DNA from: Actinomycetota bacterium | GTDB lineage: Bacteria > Actinomycetota > Coriobacteriia > Anaerosomatales > D1FN1-002 | Direction: 5' to 3' | Length of the DNA: 10,612 nt | NCBI GenBank assembly: GCA_005774595.1 | Contig: VAUM01000034.1 | Coordinates: forward strand, 1-10,612 | Part shown: positions 1 through 8,746 of the stretch, one piece after another | Layout: every line of letters starts with the position of its first letter | Position numbering within the stretch: position 1 is the first letter of the stretch | Translations under genes and position numbers: made by a program | The notes under the pieces: generated by a model | What the model was told of the DNA's origin: nothing | Database searches by the model: none | The model's input: only the letters and a program-made list of their open reading frames with translations

Positions 1-221
1 GCCGCCCACGGCACCGACCCCGCCGCCAGCCCGGCGACGACGCCGAGCGCGATCCCCGTCACCGTCGCCGGCGCGTAGTCGGGGTCGATCAGCCCACCGC
101 CGACGGCCACGTACGTCAGCAGCGCGAGCGCGAACGCGACGGCGTCGCGCGCGCCGGGGCGCGCGAGGAAGCCGGACCGGCCGGCCCCCTCGACTGCGCC
201 CTCTGGCGACACGCCGCCCAT
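1..221 (-). CDS. Partial membrane protein of unknown function (N-terminal part)
   Basis: An open frame of 73 codons begins at an ATG at 221 and runs off the left edge without a stop. The start lies 4 bases after the serA stop codon, so it is probably the next gene of the same transcript. The N-terminus (MGGVSPEGAVEGAGRSG) is polar and Gly-rich. Two apolar stretches follow, roughly residues 26-40 (VAFALALLTYVAVGG) and residues 48-70 (Ala/Gly/Val-rich, ending GSVPWA), separated by a short acidic loop (LIDPDY). This looks like a membrane protein with at least two helices near its start. The ribosome-binding site is weak (AGGCGG almost touching the ATG), so a GTG three codons later is possible. 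I do not recognise the family. The coding call rests on the open frame, the position and the composition. Confidence 0.55.
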   Translation of the reverse strand, partial: MGGVSPEGAVEGAGRSGFLARPGARDAVAFALALLTYVAVGGGLIDPDYAPATVTGIALGVVAGLAAGSVPWA

Positions 222-225
222 CCGC

Positions 226-1809
226 CTAGAGCTCGACGCTCCAGGCCTTCTCGATGCCAGCCTCGGCGACGATCTGCTGGAGCACGTCATCGGGAACGGG
301 CGTGTCGACGTTGATGCCCATCAGGGCGCTGCCACCCATCTTCTTGCGTCCCACCTGCATGGCGGCGATGTTGACGGCGTTCTTGCCGAGGATCGTCCCG
401 ACCTTGCCGATCATCCCCGGCCGATCCTCGTAGAGGAAGAAGGACATGTGCCCACTCGGCTGCATGTCGAGATCGAAGCCGTACAGCGAGACCAGCAAGG
501 GCTCGTTCTTCTTGCCGATCAGCGTCGCGCCGATCTCGAGGTCGCCTTCGGGGGTCTCGGTCTTGACCAGAACCATCGCGACGTAGTCGTGCGTCTCGGC
601 TCGCTTCGACTCGACGACCTTGATCCCGCGCTGCTCGGCGTAGTAGTCGGCGTTGACGAAATTGACCGACTCGGCACCGATCACCGACAGCAGGCCCTTG
701 AGCACCGCCGTCTTGAGGATGCGCGTGTCCGTCTCGGCCAGGGTGCCGATGCACATGATCTCCATCGACTCGATCCCGGTCTTGGCGGTCTGCGCGAGGA
801 TCCTGCCCAGCGACTCGGAGAGTCCGATGAACGGGCCGACCTTCTCGTAGACTTCCGGCGGCACCGGCGCGATGTTGACCGCGGTCGGGACCATCTCGCC
901 GCGCAGGCCGGCGCCCACGTACTCGGCGATCTGCTCTCCGGCGCGGTCCTGGGCCTCGGCAGTGGACGCGCCGAGGTGCGGGGTCAGGATGGCGTTGCCG
1001 AACTCGATCAGCGGCGAGTCGGTGCACGGCTCGACCTCGTACACGTCCACGGCCGCGCCCTTGACCTTGCCGCTGCGCAGCGCCTCTGCGAGCGCCTCGG
1101 TCTGGTAGATGCCGCCGCGGGCTGTGTTGATGAGGCGCACGCCGTCCTTCATCTTCGCGAACTGGTCGGGGCCGAACATCCCGATGGTCTCCTTCGTCTT
1201 GGGAAGGTGGACCGTGATGAAGTCGGCTTGGGCCAGGATCTCGTCGATGTCATCGATGAGTTCGACGCCCATGGCCTGCGCCTTCTCAGGGCTGGTGTAG
1301 GGGTCGAAACCGATCATGCGGACGCCGAACGGCCGGACGCGCTCGGCCACGAGCGAGCCGATGCGCCCGAGGCCGAAGATGGCGAGCGTCTTCTCGTACA
1401 GCTCGGTGCCGGTGAACTTGCTGCGCTCCCACTTGCCTTCCTTCATCGAGGCGTTGGCCTGCGGGATGTTGCGCGCCATCGAGAGCATGAGCGCGACGGT
1501 GTGCTCGGCGGCCGACACGATGTTGGACGTCGGCGCGTTGCACACGATGATGCCGCGCTCGGTGGCGGCCGTGACGTCTACGTTGTCGATGCCCACACCG
1601 GCGCGCCCGATGATCTTCAGGTCGGTGCCGGCCTCGATGACCTCGCGCGTCGCGCGCGTGGCCGACCGGACGATGAGACCGTGGTAGCCGGGGATCTCGG
1701 CAACCAGCTGCTCGGGCGTCAGGTCCGTCTTGACCTCGACCTCGAACTCCTCCTTGAGCAGGTCGATGCCGCTCGCGGCGATCTTCTCAGCGACCAGTAC
1801 CCGGTACAT
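226..1809 (-). CDS. serA: D-3-phosphoglycerate dehydrogenase, long ACT-domain form
   Basis: First enzyme of the phosphorylated serine pathway: oxidises 3-phosphoglycerate to 3-phosphohydroxypyruvate with NAD+, in the cytosol. The 527-residue product has the length of the long (Mycobacterium-type) enzyme. Residues 1-95 and about 285-315 form the substrate-binding domain. Residues 96-284 form the nucleotide-binding domain, with GLGRIG at 146-151 and the ribose-binding Asp in FDP (169). The catalytic triad is Arg231 (NTARGG), Glu260 (VEP) and His278 (TPHLG), with the family's spacing of 29 and 18. An intervening ASB-like domain spans about 320-450. A C-terminal ACT domain (about 455-527, FLYEDRPGMIG) is the usual serine-feedback site. 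A GTG two codons upstream could start the protein, but AGGAG sits 7 bases before this ATG and only 1 base before that GTG. It follows the small membrane ORF by 18 bases and the aminotransferase by two genes. Confidence 0.97.
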   Translation of the reverse strand: MYRVLVAEKIAASGIDLLKEEFEVEVKTDLTPEQLVAEIPGYHGLIVRSATRATREVIEAGTDLKIIGRAGVGIDNVDVTAATERGIIVCNAPTSNIVSAAEHTVALMLSMARNIPQANASMKEGKWERSKFTGTELYEKTLAIFGLGRIGSLVAERVRPFGVRMIGFDPYTSPEKAQAMGVELIDDIDEILAQADFITVHLPKTKETIGMFGPDQFAKMKDGVRLINTARGGIYQTEALAEALRSGKVKGAAVDVYEVEPCTDSPLIEFGNAILTPHLGASTAEAQDRAGEQIAEYVGAGLRGEMVPTAVNIAPVPPEVYEKVGPFIGLSESLGRILAQTAKTGIESMEIMCIGTLAETDTRILKTAVLKGLLSVIGAESVNFVNADYYAEQRGIKVVESKRAETHDYVAMVLVKTETPEGDLEIGATLIGKKNEPLLVSLYGFDLDMQPSGHMSFFLYEDRPGMIGKVGTILGKNAVNIAAMQVGRKKMGGSALMGINVDTPVPDDVLQQIVAEAGIEKAWSVEL

Positions 1810-1816
1810 GTCCACG

Positions 1817-1821
1817 CTCCT
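1817..1821 (-). promoter_or_regulatory. Ribosome-binding site that fixes the serA start
   Basis: AGGAG lies 7 bases before the ATG at 1809, a good Shine-Dalgarno distance. Only one base separates it from the in-frame GTG at 1815, so the ATG is the likelier start. Confidence 0.7.
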
Positions 1822-1827
1822 GTTCCG

Positions 1828-2130
1828 CTACCCGGCCGCGCCTGCGGCCACGCTGTCGACCGGAACGGGCGGTGAGGCCGCCGGTCCCGGGTTGGTCCCT
1901 TGAGCGAGCGGGCGTGCCACCCGCACCCCCGGCACCCACGCAAGTGCGGCGGGAGCCAGGGCGAGCAGCAGCGCGGCGCCCACGCCGTCCGCGTGGAACC
2001 ACGGGGGCGACGCCAGCACGCCCGCGCCCGGCAACGCGAGCATCCAGCTCGCCGCGAGGTACGCGAGACACGCGGCGAGCGCCGGGCCGGCGAACAGCCA
2101 CGCAGCGGCGGGTGTCGCCGGCTTCGGCAC
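1828..2130 (-). CDS. Small predicted membrane protein, function unknown
   Basis: A 100-codon frame starts with a GTG that directly abuts the TAG of the aminotransferase and ends 18 bases before the serA ATG, so it fills the space between the two serine genes. The protein has two strongly apolar segments, about residues 8-33 (Ala/Leu-rich with Trp and Tyr) and 49-67 (GVGAALLLALAPAALAWVPG). A short loop containing PPWFHAD joins them, and the tail is Pro/Ala-rich and probably disordered. This suggests a two-helix membrane protein. The close packing and lack of any other use for the roughly 300 bases support a real gene, but a GTG start with a weak ribosome-binding site leaves doubt. I do not recognise a family. 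It could be a transport accessory or just a lineage-specific small membrane protein. Confidence 0.5.
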   Translation of the reverse strand: MPKPATPAAAWLFAGPALAACLAYLAASWMLALPGAGVLASPPWFHADGVGAALLLALAPAALAWVPGVRVARPLAQGTNPGPAASPPVPVDSVAAGAAG

Positions 2131-3282
2131 CTACGCGCCCATCTCCATGAAGACGCCCTCGGCGGCCTTGATGCCCGCGCCGCGCTCGAACTCGTAGCCG
2201 AGCTCGGCCAGCGTCATCTCGAGCGCTGCCAGGGTGGTGATGATGTCGAACTCGCCGAAGTAGCCGAGGTGCCCCACGCGGAAGATGCGGCCCTCGAACG
2301 CGTCCTGGCCGCCCGCGATGGTCACTCCGTACTTCGTCTTCATGATCTTGACGATCTGCTTGCCGTCGATGCCTTCGGGCACCCACACCGGCGTGACGGC
2401 CGAGCCACGGCCCTCCGGCGGCGCGAACAACTTCAGGCCGAGTGCCTCGCATCCCTGCCGGGTCGCCTCGGCGAGCATCGAGTGGCGCTTGATGGTGTTC
2501 TCGAGCCCCTCCTCGCGGATCATGCCGAGCGCGACGTTCAAGCCGAGCACGAGCGACACGGCCGGCGTGAACGGGGTCGTGTCCTTCTCGATGTTCTTCT
2601 TGTACTTCATCCAGTCGAAGTAGTACTTCGGCAGCGTCGAGCGCTCGTACGCCTTCCACGCCTTCTCCGACACGGTGCACGCGGCCAGGCCCGGCGGGAG
2701 CATGAGCCCCTTCTGCGAGCCGGTCATGACCACGTCGAGGTGCCACTCGTCGGTCTTGCAGTCGACCGCGCCGATGCCGGTGATCGAGTCGACGATGAGC
2801 ACGCAGTCGTCGTAGCCTGCCACGATCTCGCCGATCGCCTTGACGTCGTTCAGCACGCCCGAGGAGGTCTCTGACTGCGTGACGATGACGCCGCGCGCGT
2901 CGGGGTACTGCCGCAGCGCCTCGGCGACGTCGTCGGGCTTGACGACCTCGGTCCACTCGTACTGCAGGTCGATGACCTCGAGGCCGTACGCCTCGGAGAT
3001 GCCCTTCATGCGGTCGCCGAACTTGCCGTTGCGCGTGACGATGACCTTGTCGCCGGCGCAGAAGCAGTTCACGATGGCCGACTCCATGACGCCCGTGCCC
3101 GAGCAGGCGAACAGCAGGACGTCGCCGGTGGTCTCGAAGACGTACTGCAGGCCCTCGATGGACTGCTTGAAGGCCGCCGAGAAGTCCGGCGTGCGGTGAT
3201 GGATGATCGGCGCGGCCTGCGTGAGCAGGACCTCGGCCGGGACCGGGGTCGGGCCCGGGGTCATCAGGTACTTCTTCTTCAT
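2131..3282 (-). CDS. Class V PLP-dependent aminotransferase (serine-pyruvate / alanine-glyoxylate type), probably in serine synthesis
   Basis: A 383-residue fold-type I, class V aminotransferase, full length for the family. The N-terminus (MTPGPTPVP, then HHRTPDF near 28-34) is the family's signature opening. SGTGVMES (61-68) forms the phosphate-binding turn. Asp165 in VDSITGIGA holds the pyridine nitrogen, Lys191 in TGSQKGL is the Schiff-base lysine, and Arg335 in RVGHLG is the expected substrate-carboxylate arginine. The start is the ATG at 3282, with GGGGAG 10 bases upstream; a longer in-frame ATG at 3348 would add a 22-residue extension that does not look like the family. No SerC-type enzyme is seen, and serA lies one small gene downstream. 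I therefore infer that it transaminates 3-phosphohydroxypyruvate (or hydroxypyruvate/pyruvate) for serine synthesis. Relatives act on alanine-glyoxylate or serine-pyruvate, so the substrate is not settled by sequence. Older databases sometimes mislabel this family as a soluble hydrogenase subunit. Confidence 0.9.
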   Translation of the reverse strand: MKKKYLMTPGPTPVPAEVLLTQAAPIIHHRTPDFSAAFKQSIEGLQYVFETTGDVLLFACSGTGVMESAIVNCFCAGDKVIVTRNGKFGDRMKGISEAYGLEVIDLQYEWTEVVKPDDVAEALRQYPDARGVIVTQSETSSGVLNDVKAIGEIVAGYDDCVLIVDSITGIGAVDCKTDEWHLDVVMTGSQKGLMLPPGLAACTVSEKAWKAYERSTLPKYYFDWMKYKKNIEKDTTPFTPAVSLVLGLNVALGMIREEGLENTIKRHSMLAEATRQGCEALGLKLFAPPEGRGSAVTPVWVPEGIDGKQIVKIMKTKYGVTIAGGQDAFEGRIFRVGHLGYFGEFDIITTLAALEMTLAELGYEFERGAGIKAAEGVFMEMGA

Positions 3283-3336
3283 CGTGTTCGTTCTCCCCTC
3301 GGTGGTGGGACGGTCGATGACGCAGGCCGGCGGTAT

Positions 3337-3356
3337 GAGCGGCGTCACGCCCGCTC
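3337..3356 (-). other. Small hairpin in the ilvC-aminotransferase gap
   Basis: In the RNA, GAGCGG (3356-3351) can pair with CCGCUC (3342-3337) around an 8-base loop. It lies in the 102-base gap between ilvC and the aminotransferase, 16 bases downstream of a second, stronger hairpin at 3374-3400. No U-run follows, so it is not a classical terminator. I see no convincing promoter in this gap. Confidence 0.35.
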
Positions 3357-3373
3357 GATGCCGCCGAGCTGGC

Positions 3374-3400
3374 CCGGCGAAGGCCTAGGCCTTCGTCCGG
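3374..3400 (-). repeat. Perfect palindrome / hairpin spanning the ilvC stop codon
   Basis: The 18-base palindrome CGAAGGCCTAGGCCTTCG (3378-3395) reads identically on both strands and is flanked by CCGG on each side (one extra base on the 5' RNA side). In the mRNA this gives a stem of about 10-11 pairs whose loop contains the TAG stop of ilvC. The sequence after it is GC-rich with no U tract, so a Rho-independent terminator is unlikely. Possible roles are mRNA 3'-end protection or processing between the ilv and serine segments, or a protein-binding palindrome. Confidence 0.6.
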
Positions 3401-4383
3401 AGCCAGCTGAACATCTCGCGCAACTCGGAGCCGACCTCCTCGATGAGGTGCTCGGAGTGGATGCGGCGCATCGCCTTGAAGTGCGGCGAACCTGCCTTGG
3501 TCTCGAGGATCCACTTCTTGGCGAACTCGCCGTTCTGGATCTCCCACAGCACCTCGGCCATCTCCGCGCGCGTCTCGTCGGTGACGATGCGCGGGCCGGT
3601 CTCGTAGTCGCCGAACTCGGCGGTGTTGCTGATCGAGTCGTGCATCTTGGCCATGCCGCCCTCGTACATGAGGTCGACGATGAGCTTGAGCTCGTGCATG
3701 CACTCGAAGTACGCGATCTCGGGCTGGTAGCCGGCCTCGACCAGCGTCTCGAACGCCGCGCGCACCAGATGCGTCGTTCCGCCGCAGAGCACGACCTGCT
3801 CGCCGAACAGGTCCGTCTCAGTCTCCTCGGCGAAGGTCGTCTCGATGACGCCGGAGCGCGCGCCGCCGATGCCGAGCGCCCACGCGAGCGCGGTCTCGCG
3901 CGCCTTGCCCGAGGCGTCCTGGTGCACGGCGATGAGGCACGGTACGCCGGAGCCCTCGGTGTAGACGCGGCGGACCATGTGGCCCGGGCCCTTCGGGGCG
4001 ATCATGATGACGTCGACGCCCTCGGGCGCCTCGACCTGGCCGAAGTGCACGTTGAAGCCGTGCGCCCAGGCGAGCACCTTGCCCGCGGTCATGGACTCGT
4101 GTATCTCGGAGTAGTAGATGTGCGCGGCCAGCTCGTCAGGGACGAGCATCATGACGATGTCGGCCTCCTGCGCGGCGTCGCGCGGGGTCGCGACCTTCAG
4201 CCCGTCGGCCTTCGCCTTGTCCCACGACGCGCTGCCCGAACGCAGCCCGACGCGGACATCGCAGCCCGAGTCGTGCAGGTTGAGCGCGTGCGCGTGCCCC
4301 TGCGAGCCGTAGCCGATCACCGCGATCTTGCGGTCCTTGATCCGCGACAGGTCGCAGTCCTTCTCGTAGTAGATCGTCGCCAT
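3385..4383 (-). CDS. ilvC: Ketol-acid reductoisomerase, class I (short form)
   Basis: Converts acetolactate and acetohydroxybutyrate to the 2,3-dihydroxy acids by Mg2+-dependent alkyl migration and NAD(P)H reduction, the second shared step of valine and isoleucine synthesis. The 332-residue length is that of the short class I enzyme. The Rossmann motif is GYGSQG (24-29). The beta2-alphaB loop LRSGSASW (47-54), with Arg48 and two serines, favours NADPH. His108 (AHGF) and Lys131 (PKGPG) are active-site residues. The metal and substrate set is Asp191, Glu195 (DLFGE), Glu227, Glu231 and Ser252. The ATG at 4383 begins the conserved MATIYYEKD; an upstream in-frame ATG at 4407 is not favoured because GGAAGG sits just before 4383. 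The stretch GGAAGGCACnCATGG around this start is nearly identical to that of ilvD. It lies 69 bases after ilvN. The stop codon is in the loop of a palindrome. Confidence 0.98.
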   Translation of the reverse strand: MATIYYEKDCDLSRIKDRKIAVIGYGSQGHAHALNLHDSGCDVRVGLRSGSASWDKAKADGLKVATPRDAAQEADIVMMLVPDELAAHIYYSEIHESMTAGKVLAWAHGFNVHFGQVEAPEGVDVIMIAPKGPGHMVRRVYTEGSGVPCLIAVHQDASGKARETALAWALGIGGARSGVIETTFAEETETDLFGEQVVLCGGTTHLVRAAFETLVEAGYQPEIAYFECMHELKLIVDLMYEGGMAKMHDSISNTAEFGDYETGPRIVTDETRAEMAEVLWEIQNGEFAKKWILETKAGSPHFKAMRRIHSEHLIEEVGSELREMFSWLRTKA

Positions 4384-4452
4384 GGGTGCCTTCCTTCTTC
4401 CTGTCATCCTCGGCCCTCGTGAGTGGGCCGTCCGGTCCGTCGTGTGCCGTGC

Positions 4453-4938
4453 CTACGCCTCGCGCGAGCCGCGCGACAACGCGATGCGCCCGGTGCGCGC
4501 GAGCTCCCTGATGCCGTACGCGCGCAGCAGGTCCTCCATCGCGCCGAGCTTGTCCGCCGTGCCCGTCGCCTCGATCGTCAGCGAGTTCTTGCCGACGTCG
4601 ACGATCTTGGCGCGGAACACGTTGGCGATCTCGATGATCTCGTGCCGGCGCTCGGCCGGCGCGTTGACCTTGTAGAGCACGAGCTCGCGGTCGACCATGT
4701 CCTTCGGGTCGAGATCCTGGATCTTGATCACGTTGATGAGCTTGTGGAGCTGCTTGGTGATCTGCTCGAGCGGCTTGTCGCCGGCGTTGACCACGATGGT
4801 CATGCGCGACAGCGTCGGATCCTCTGTGACGCCGACCGCCAACGAGTCGATGTTGAAGCCGCGCCGCGCGAACAGGCCGGCCACGCGCTGGAGCACGCCG
4901 GGCCTGTTCTCGACCAGCACCGAGATGGTGTGCTGCAT
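4453..4938 (-). CDS. ilvN: Acetolactate synthase, small regulatory subunit
   Basis: Regulatory subunit of acetohydroxyacid synthase; it activates the large subunit and carries valine feedback inhibition. The 161-residue protein has an N-terminal ACT domain (about 3-76, starting HTISVLVENRPGVLQRV) and the C-terminal domain of the family (about 80-158, with VNAPAERRHEIIEIANVFRAKIVDV split across 91-115). Asn11, Gly14 and Asn29 (GFNID) match positions known from valine-resistant mutants of Escherichia coli IlvH, so the enzyme is probably valine-sensitive. The ATG directly abuts the ilvB stop codon (TAGATG), which implies translational coupling; AGGAGG and GGGAG lie upstream inside the ilvB 3' end. 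The gene could equally be named ilvH. Confidence 0.97.
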   Translation of the reverse strand: MQHTISVLVENRPGVLQRVAGLFARRGFNIDSLAVGVTEDPTLSRMTIVVNAGDKPLEQITKQLHKLINVIKIQDLDPKDMVDRELVLYKVNAPAERRHEIIEIANVFRAKIVDVGKNSLTIEATGTADKLGAMEDLLRAYGIRELARTGRIALSRGSREA

Positions 4939-6689
4939 CTACTCCCACACCTCCTCGAGGAGCGCGTCGTCGAGCATCTCCGAGATCGGGCCGCCGGGCA
5001 CCCCGCCGAGCATCTCGTCGATGCTGCCGCCCGGCGCGACCATCGGGTAGACCATCTCCTCGCGCGCCACCCGGCAATCCACGAGCGCCGGGCCCTTGTG
5101 GTCGAACGCCTTCTTCAACGTCTTGTCGACGTCGCCGGTCGCGTCCACGCGCAGGCCGAGCCAGCCGTACGCCTCGGCGAGCTTCACGAAGTCCGGGCAG
5201 TCCTGGTTCAGCACGGACGCCGAGTAGCGCTTGCCCCAGAACAGCTCCTGCCACTGGCGCACCATGCCGAGGTAGCCGTTGTTGAGCACGACCACCTTGA
5301 CCGGCAGGCCGTTGAGCGCCGCGGTGGCCAACTCCTGGCTGTTCATCTGGATCGAGCCGTCACCGGCGATGTCGATGACGAGCGCCTCGGGCCGCCCGGC
5401 CTGCGCGCCGATGGCCGCCGGCAGGCCGAAGCCCATCGTGCCGAGGCCTCCCGACGACACCCAGCAGCGCGGACGCCGCACCGTGTAGAACTGGCACGCC
5501 CACATCTGGTTCTGGCCGACCTCGGTGCACAGCACCGTGTCGCGATCCTTGGTGAGCTCGCTCACGCGCTCGACGACGTGCTGGGGGTGCAGCACGCCCT
5601 CCTCGTGGCTGTAGTGGAGCGGATAGCGCTTGCGCCAGTCGTCGATCACGCGCCACCACGCCTCGGTGCGCGGCTCGGCGCCGGTCTTGCGCAGCTCGGC
5701 CACGATGGCGGACACGACGTCCTTCGCGTCACCGACGATCGGCACGTCGACGGCCTTGTTCTTGCCGATCTCCGCCGGGTCGATGTCGACGTGGACGATC
5801 TTGGCCTTGGTGGCGAACGCCGCGAGCTTGCCGGTCACGCGGTCGTCGAAGCGCACGCCCACCGCGACGAGCAGGTCGGTCTCGGTCATCGCGTAGTTCG
5901 TGTACTTGGCGCCGTGCATGCCCGGCATGCCGATCCACAGGTGGTGGTCCTCCGGGAAGCAGCCCTTGCCCATCATCGTGGTGGTGACGGGCAGCTGCAT
6001 GAGCTCGGCGAGCTCCTTGATCTCCTTGGACGCACCCGAGGCCAGCACGCCGCCGCCGACGTACAGCAGCGGCTTTCGCGCCTTGGCGATGAGCGAGACG
6101 GCCTGCTTGACCTGCTTGCTGTGCCCGCGGGTCGTCGGCTTGTACCCCGGCAGGCTCACCGCCTCGGGGGACCTGTACGCGATCTCGCCCTTGCTCACGT
6201 CCACCGGCACGTCGATGAGCACGGGCCCCGGGCGCCCGGTCGTGGCGATGTGGAACGCCTCGGCCACGACGTCCGGCAGGTCCTCGGACTCGGTGACCAG
6301 GTAGTTGTGCTTGGTGATCGGCATCGTGATGCCGGTGATGTCCGACTCCTGGAACGCGTCGGTACCGATGACCGCCGTGGCCACCTGCGCGGTGAACACC
6401 ACGAGCGGGATCGAGTCCATGTACGCGTTCGCGATGCCGGTGACCGTGTTGGTCGCGCCCGGGCCGCTGGTGACCACGACCGGCGCCACGCGCCCGGTGG
6501 CACGCGCGTAGCCGTCGGCCGCGTGCACCGCGCCCTGTTCGTGCCGAGGCAGGATCGTGCGGATCTTGGCGCTGTCGAACAGCGCGTCGAAGATCGGCAG
6601 CGCCACACCGCCCGGGTAGCCGAACAGGGTGTCGACCCCTTCGGCCTCCAGGCCGCGCACGAGCGCCCGTGCCGCTGTGATGCGTTCCG

Positions 6690-6693
<4 letters not shown>
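4939..6693 (-). CDS. ilvB: Acetolactate (acetohydroxyacid) synthase, large catalytic subunit
   Basis: ThDP-dependent condensation of two pyruvates, or pyruvate with 2-oxobutyrate, to acetolactate or acetohydroxybutyrate; the committing step of branched-chain amino acid synthesis. It has 584 residues in the usual three domains. The N-terminal ThDP domain has GYPGG (25-29), catalytic Glu52 (RHEQGA) and TSGPGATN (75-82). The central FAD/DHS-like domain spans about 190-340, with RFDDRVTG (281-288). The C-terminal ThDP domain has GDGS (444-447) through NNG (471-473), the diphosphate and Mg2+ motif, and VRQWQ (478-482) with the Trp known from herbicide resistance. The start is the ATG at 6693, which overlaps the ilvD stop (ATGA); a longer frame to 6783 would lie inside ilvD and is not needed. 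Unusually, the C-terminal end carries a tail of about 20 residues beyond the normal PGGSxxEML ending, which looks like a duplication of that motif. Confidence 0.98.
4963..5034 (-). repeat. Degenerate 36-base tandem duplication at the ilvB 3' end
   Basis: Residues 554-565 (PGGSIDEMLGGV) and 566-577 (PGGPISEMLDDA) of IlvB align at a period of 12 residues with 7 identities. At DNA level the plus-strand word GAGCATCTC recurs at 4972 and 5008, exactly 36 bases apart, followed each time by a similar GCCGCC-rich segment. It is in frame and adds a second copy of the normal C-terminal motif. Confidence 0.6.
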
Positions 6694-8348
<1,655 letters not shown>

Positions 8349-8440
8349 GCGTGCCTTCCCTCGTCGAGGTGGCCGCCGTCACGCGCCGCACGAAACGTGT
8401 GAGATGGGGTGGCAGGTCCGGCGCCCTTGAAGGACGCCAG

Positions 8441-8509
8441 GAGACGAAAGGACCGCGGATGAGCGCGCTTCGCCCCTGCCAGGGACGAGAGGCGAAATGC
8501 TCCCGCGGT
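8441..8509 (-). terminator. T-box terminator hairpin
   Basis: In the RNA, ACCGCGG (8509-8503) pairs perfectly with CCGCGGU (8458-8452). Inside it GAGC (8502-8499) pairs with GCUC (8464-8461), and UUUCGCCUC pairs with GGGGCGAAG. The result is a very stable stem of about 20 pairs. Its 5' arm uses the same bases as the antiterminator. The tail CCUUUCGUCUC (8451-8441) is only moderately U-rich, so termination may be incomplete or helped by pausing. Confidence 0.75.
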
Positions 8510-8518
8510 ACCACCCCG
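8480..8518 (-). promoter_or_regulatory. T-box antiterminator
   Basis: The canonical fold can be drawn in full. CGGGG (8518-8514) pairs with CCCUG (8484-8480). The seven-base bulge UGGUACC (8513-8507) receives the tRNA NCCA end. GCG (8506-8504) pairs with CGU (8487-8485) around a 16-base loop. It excludes the terminator because 8509-8503 cannot be in both. Confidence 0.85.
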
Positions 8519-8662
8519 ATTGACGCGCGCGGCGGCGCCGTTGCCGACGCGAGCGTCCACTCGTGCGGCAGGTAACGGATGCCACCGACCCGGCCTACTT
8601 GTGCTCGGCTGCGTGCGGAGATCGTCCGCCGCTTTCCGCCTCGCCCGTTGTCCCGGGTGGCT

Positions 8663-8746
8663 CGGGGGCCAGATTCGAAGCGTCCCAGACCGGGTTTCCA
8701 CCGTCCCCGGCTCTCTGAGGCTGGGATTGGCCTCTACTACTCCCCG
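8663..8746 (-). promoter_or_regulatory. T-box stem I core with specifier loop
   Basis: Helices from the base up are CGGGG (8746-8742) with CCCCG (8667-8663), GAGGC (8733-8729) with GCUUC (8681-8677), UCCCAG (8726-8721) with CUGGGA, and CCGGG with CCCGG under the terminal loop. The specifier loop has AGUAGUA on the 5' side and GAAUCUGGC on the 3' side. Candidate specifiers are AUC (8674-8672, Ile), which leaves an atypical U after it, and CUG (8672-8670, Leu), followed by a purine and spaced one base after GAA as in known glycine T-boxes. I cannot decide between them from sequence alone. Confidence 0.75.

Noticed and set aside
448..1875. Plus-strand frame of 475 codons opposite serA
   Set aside because: Low-complexity Arg/Asp/Leu/Gly composition, fully antisense to a clearly intact serA.
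1787..3703. Minus-strand frame of 638 codons overlapping ilvC, the aminotransferase and the small ORF
   Set aside because: Out of frame with the well-supported aminotransferase and made of Arg-rich shadow sequence.
8420..8438. Hairpin in the ilvD leader considered as a second terminator
   Set aside because: The stem is good but is followed by GACCUGCC, with no U tract. It is more likely incidental or part of leader folding.
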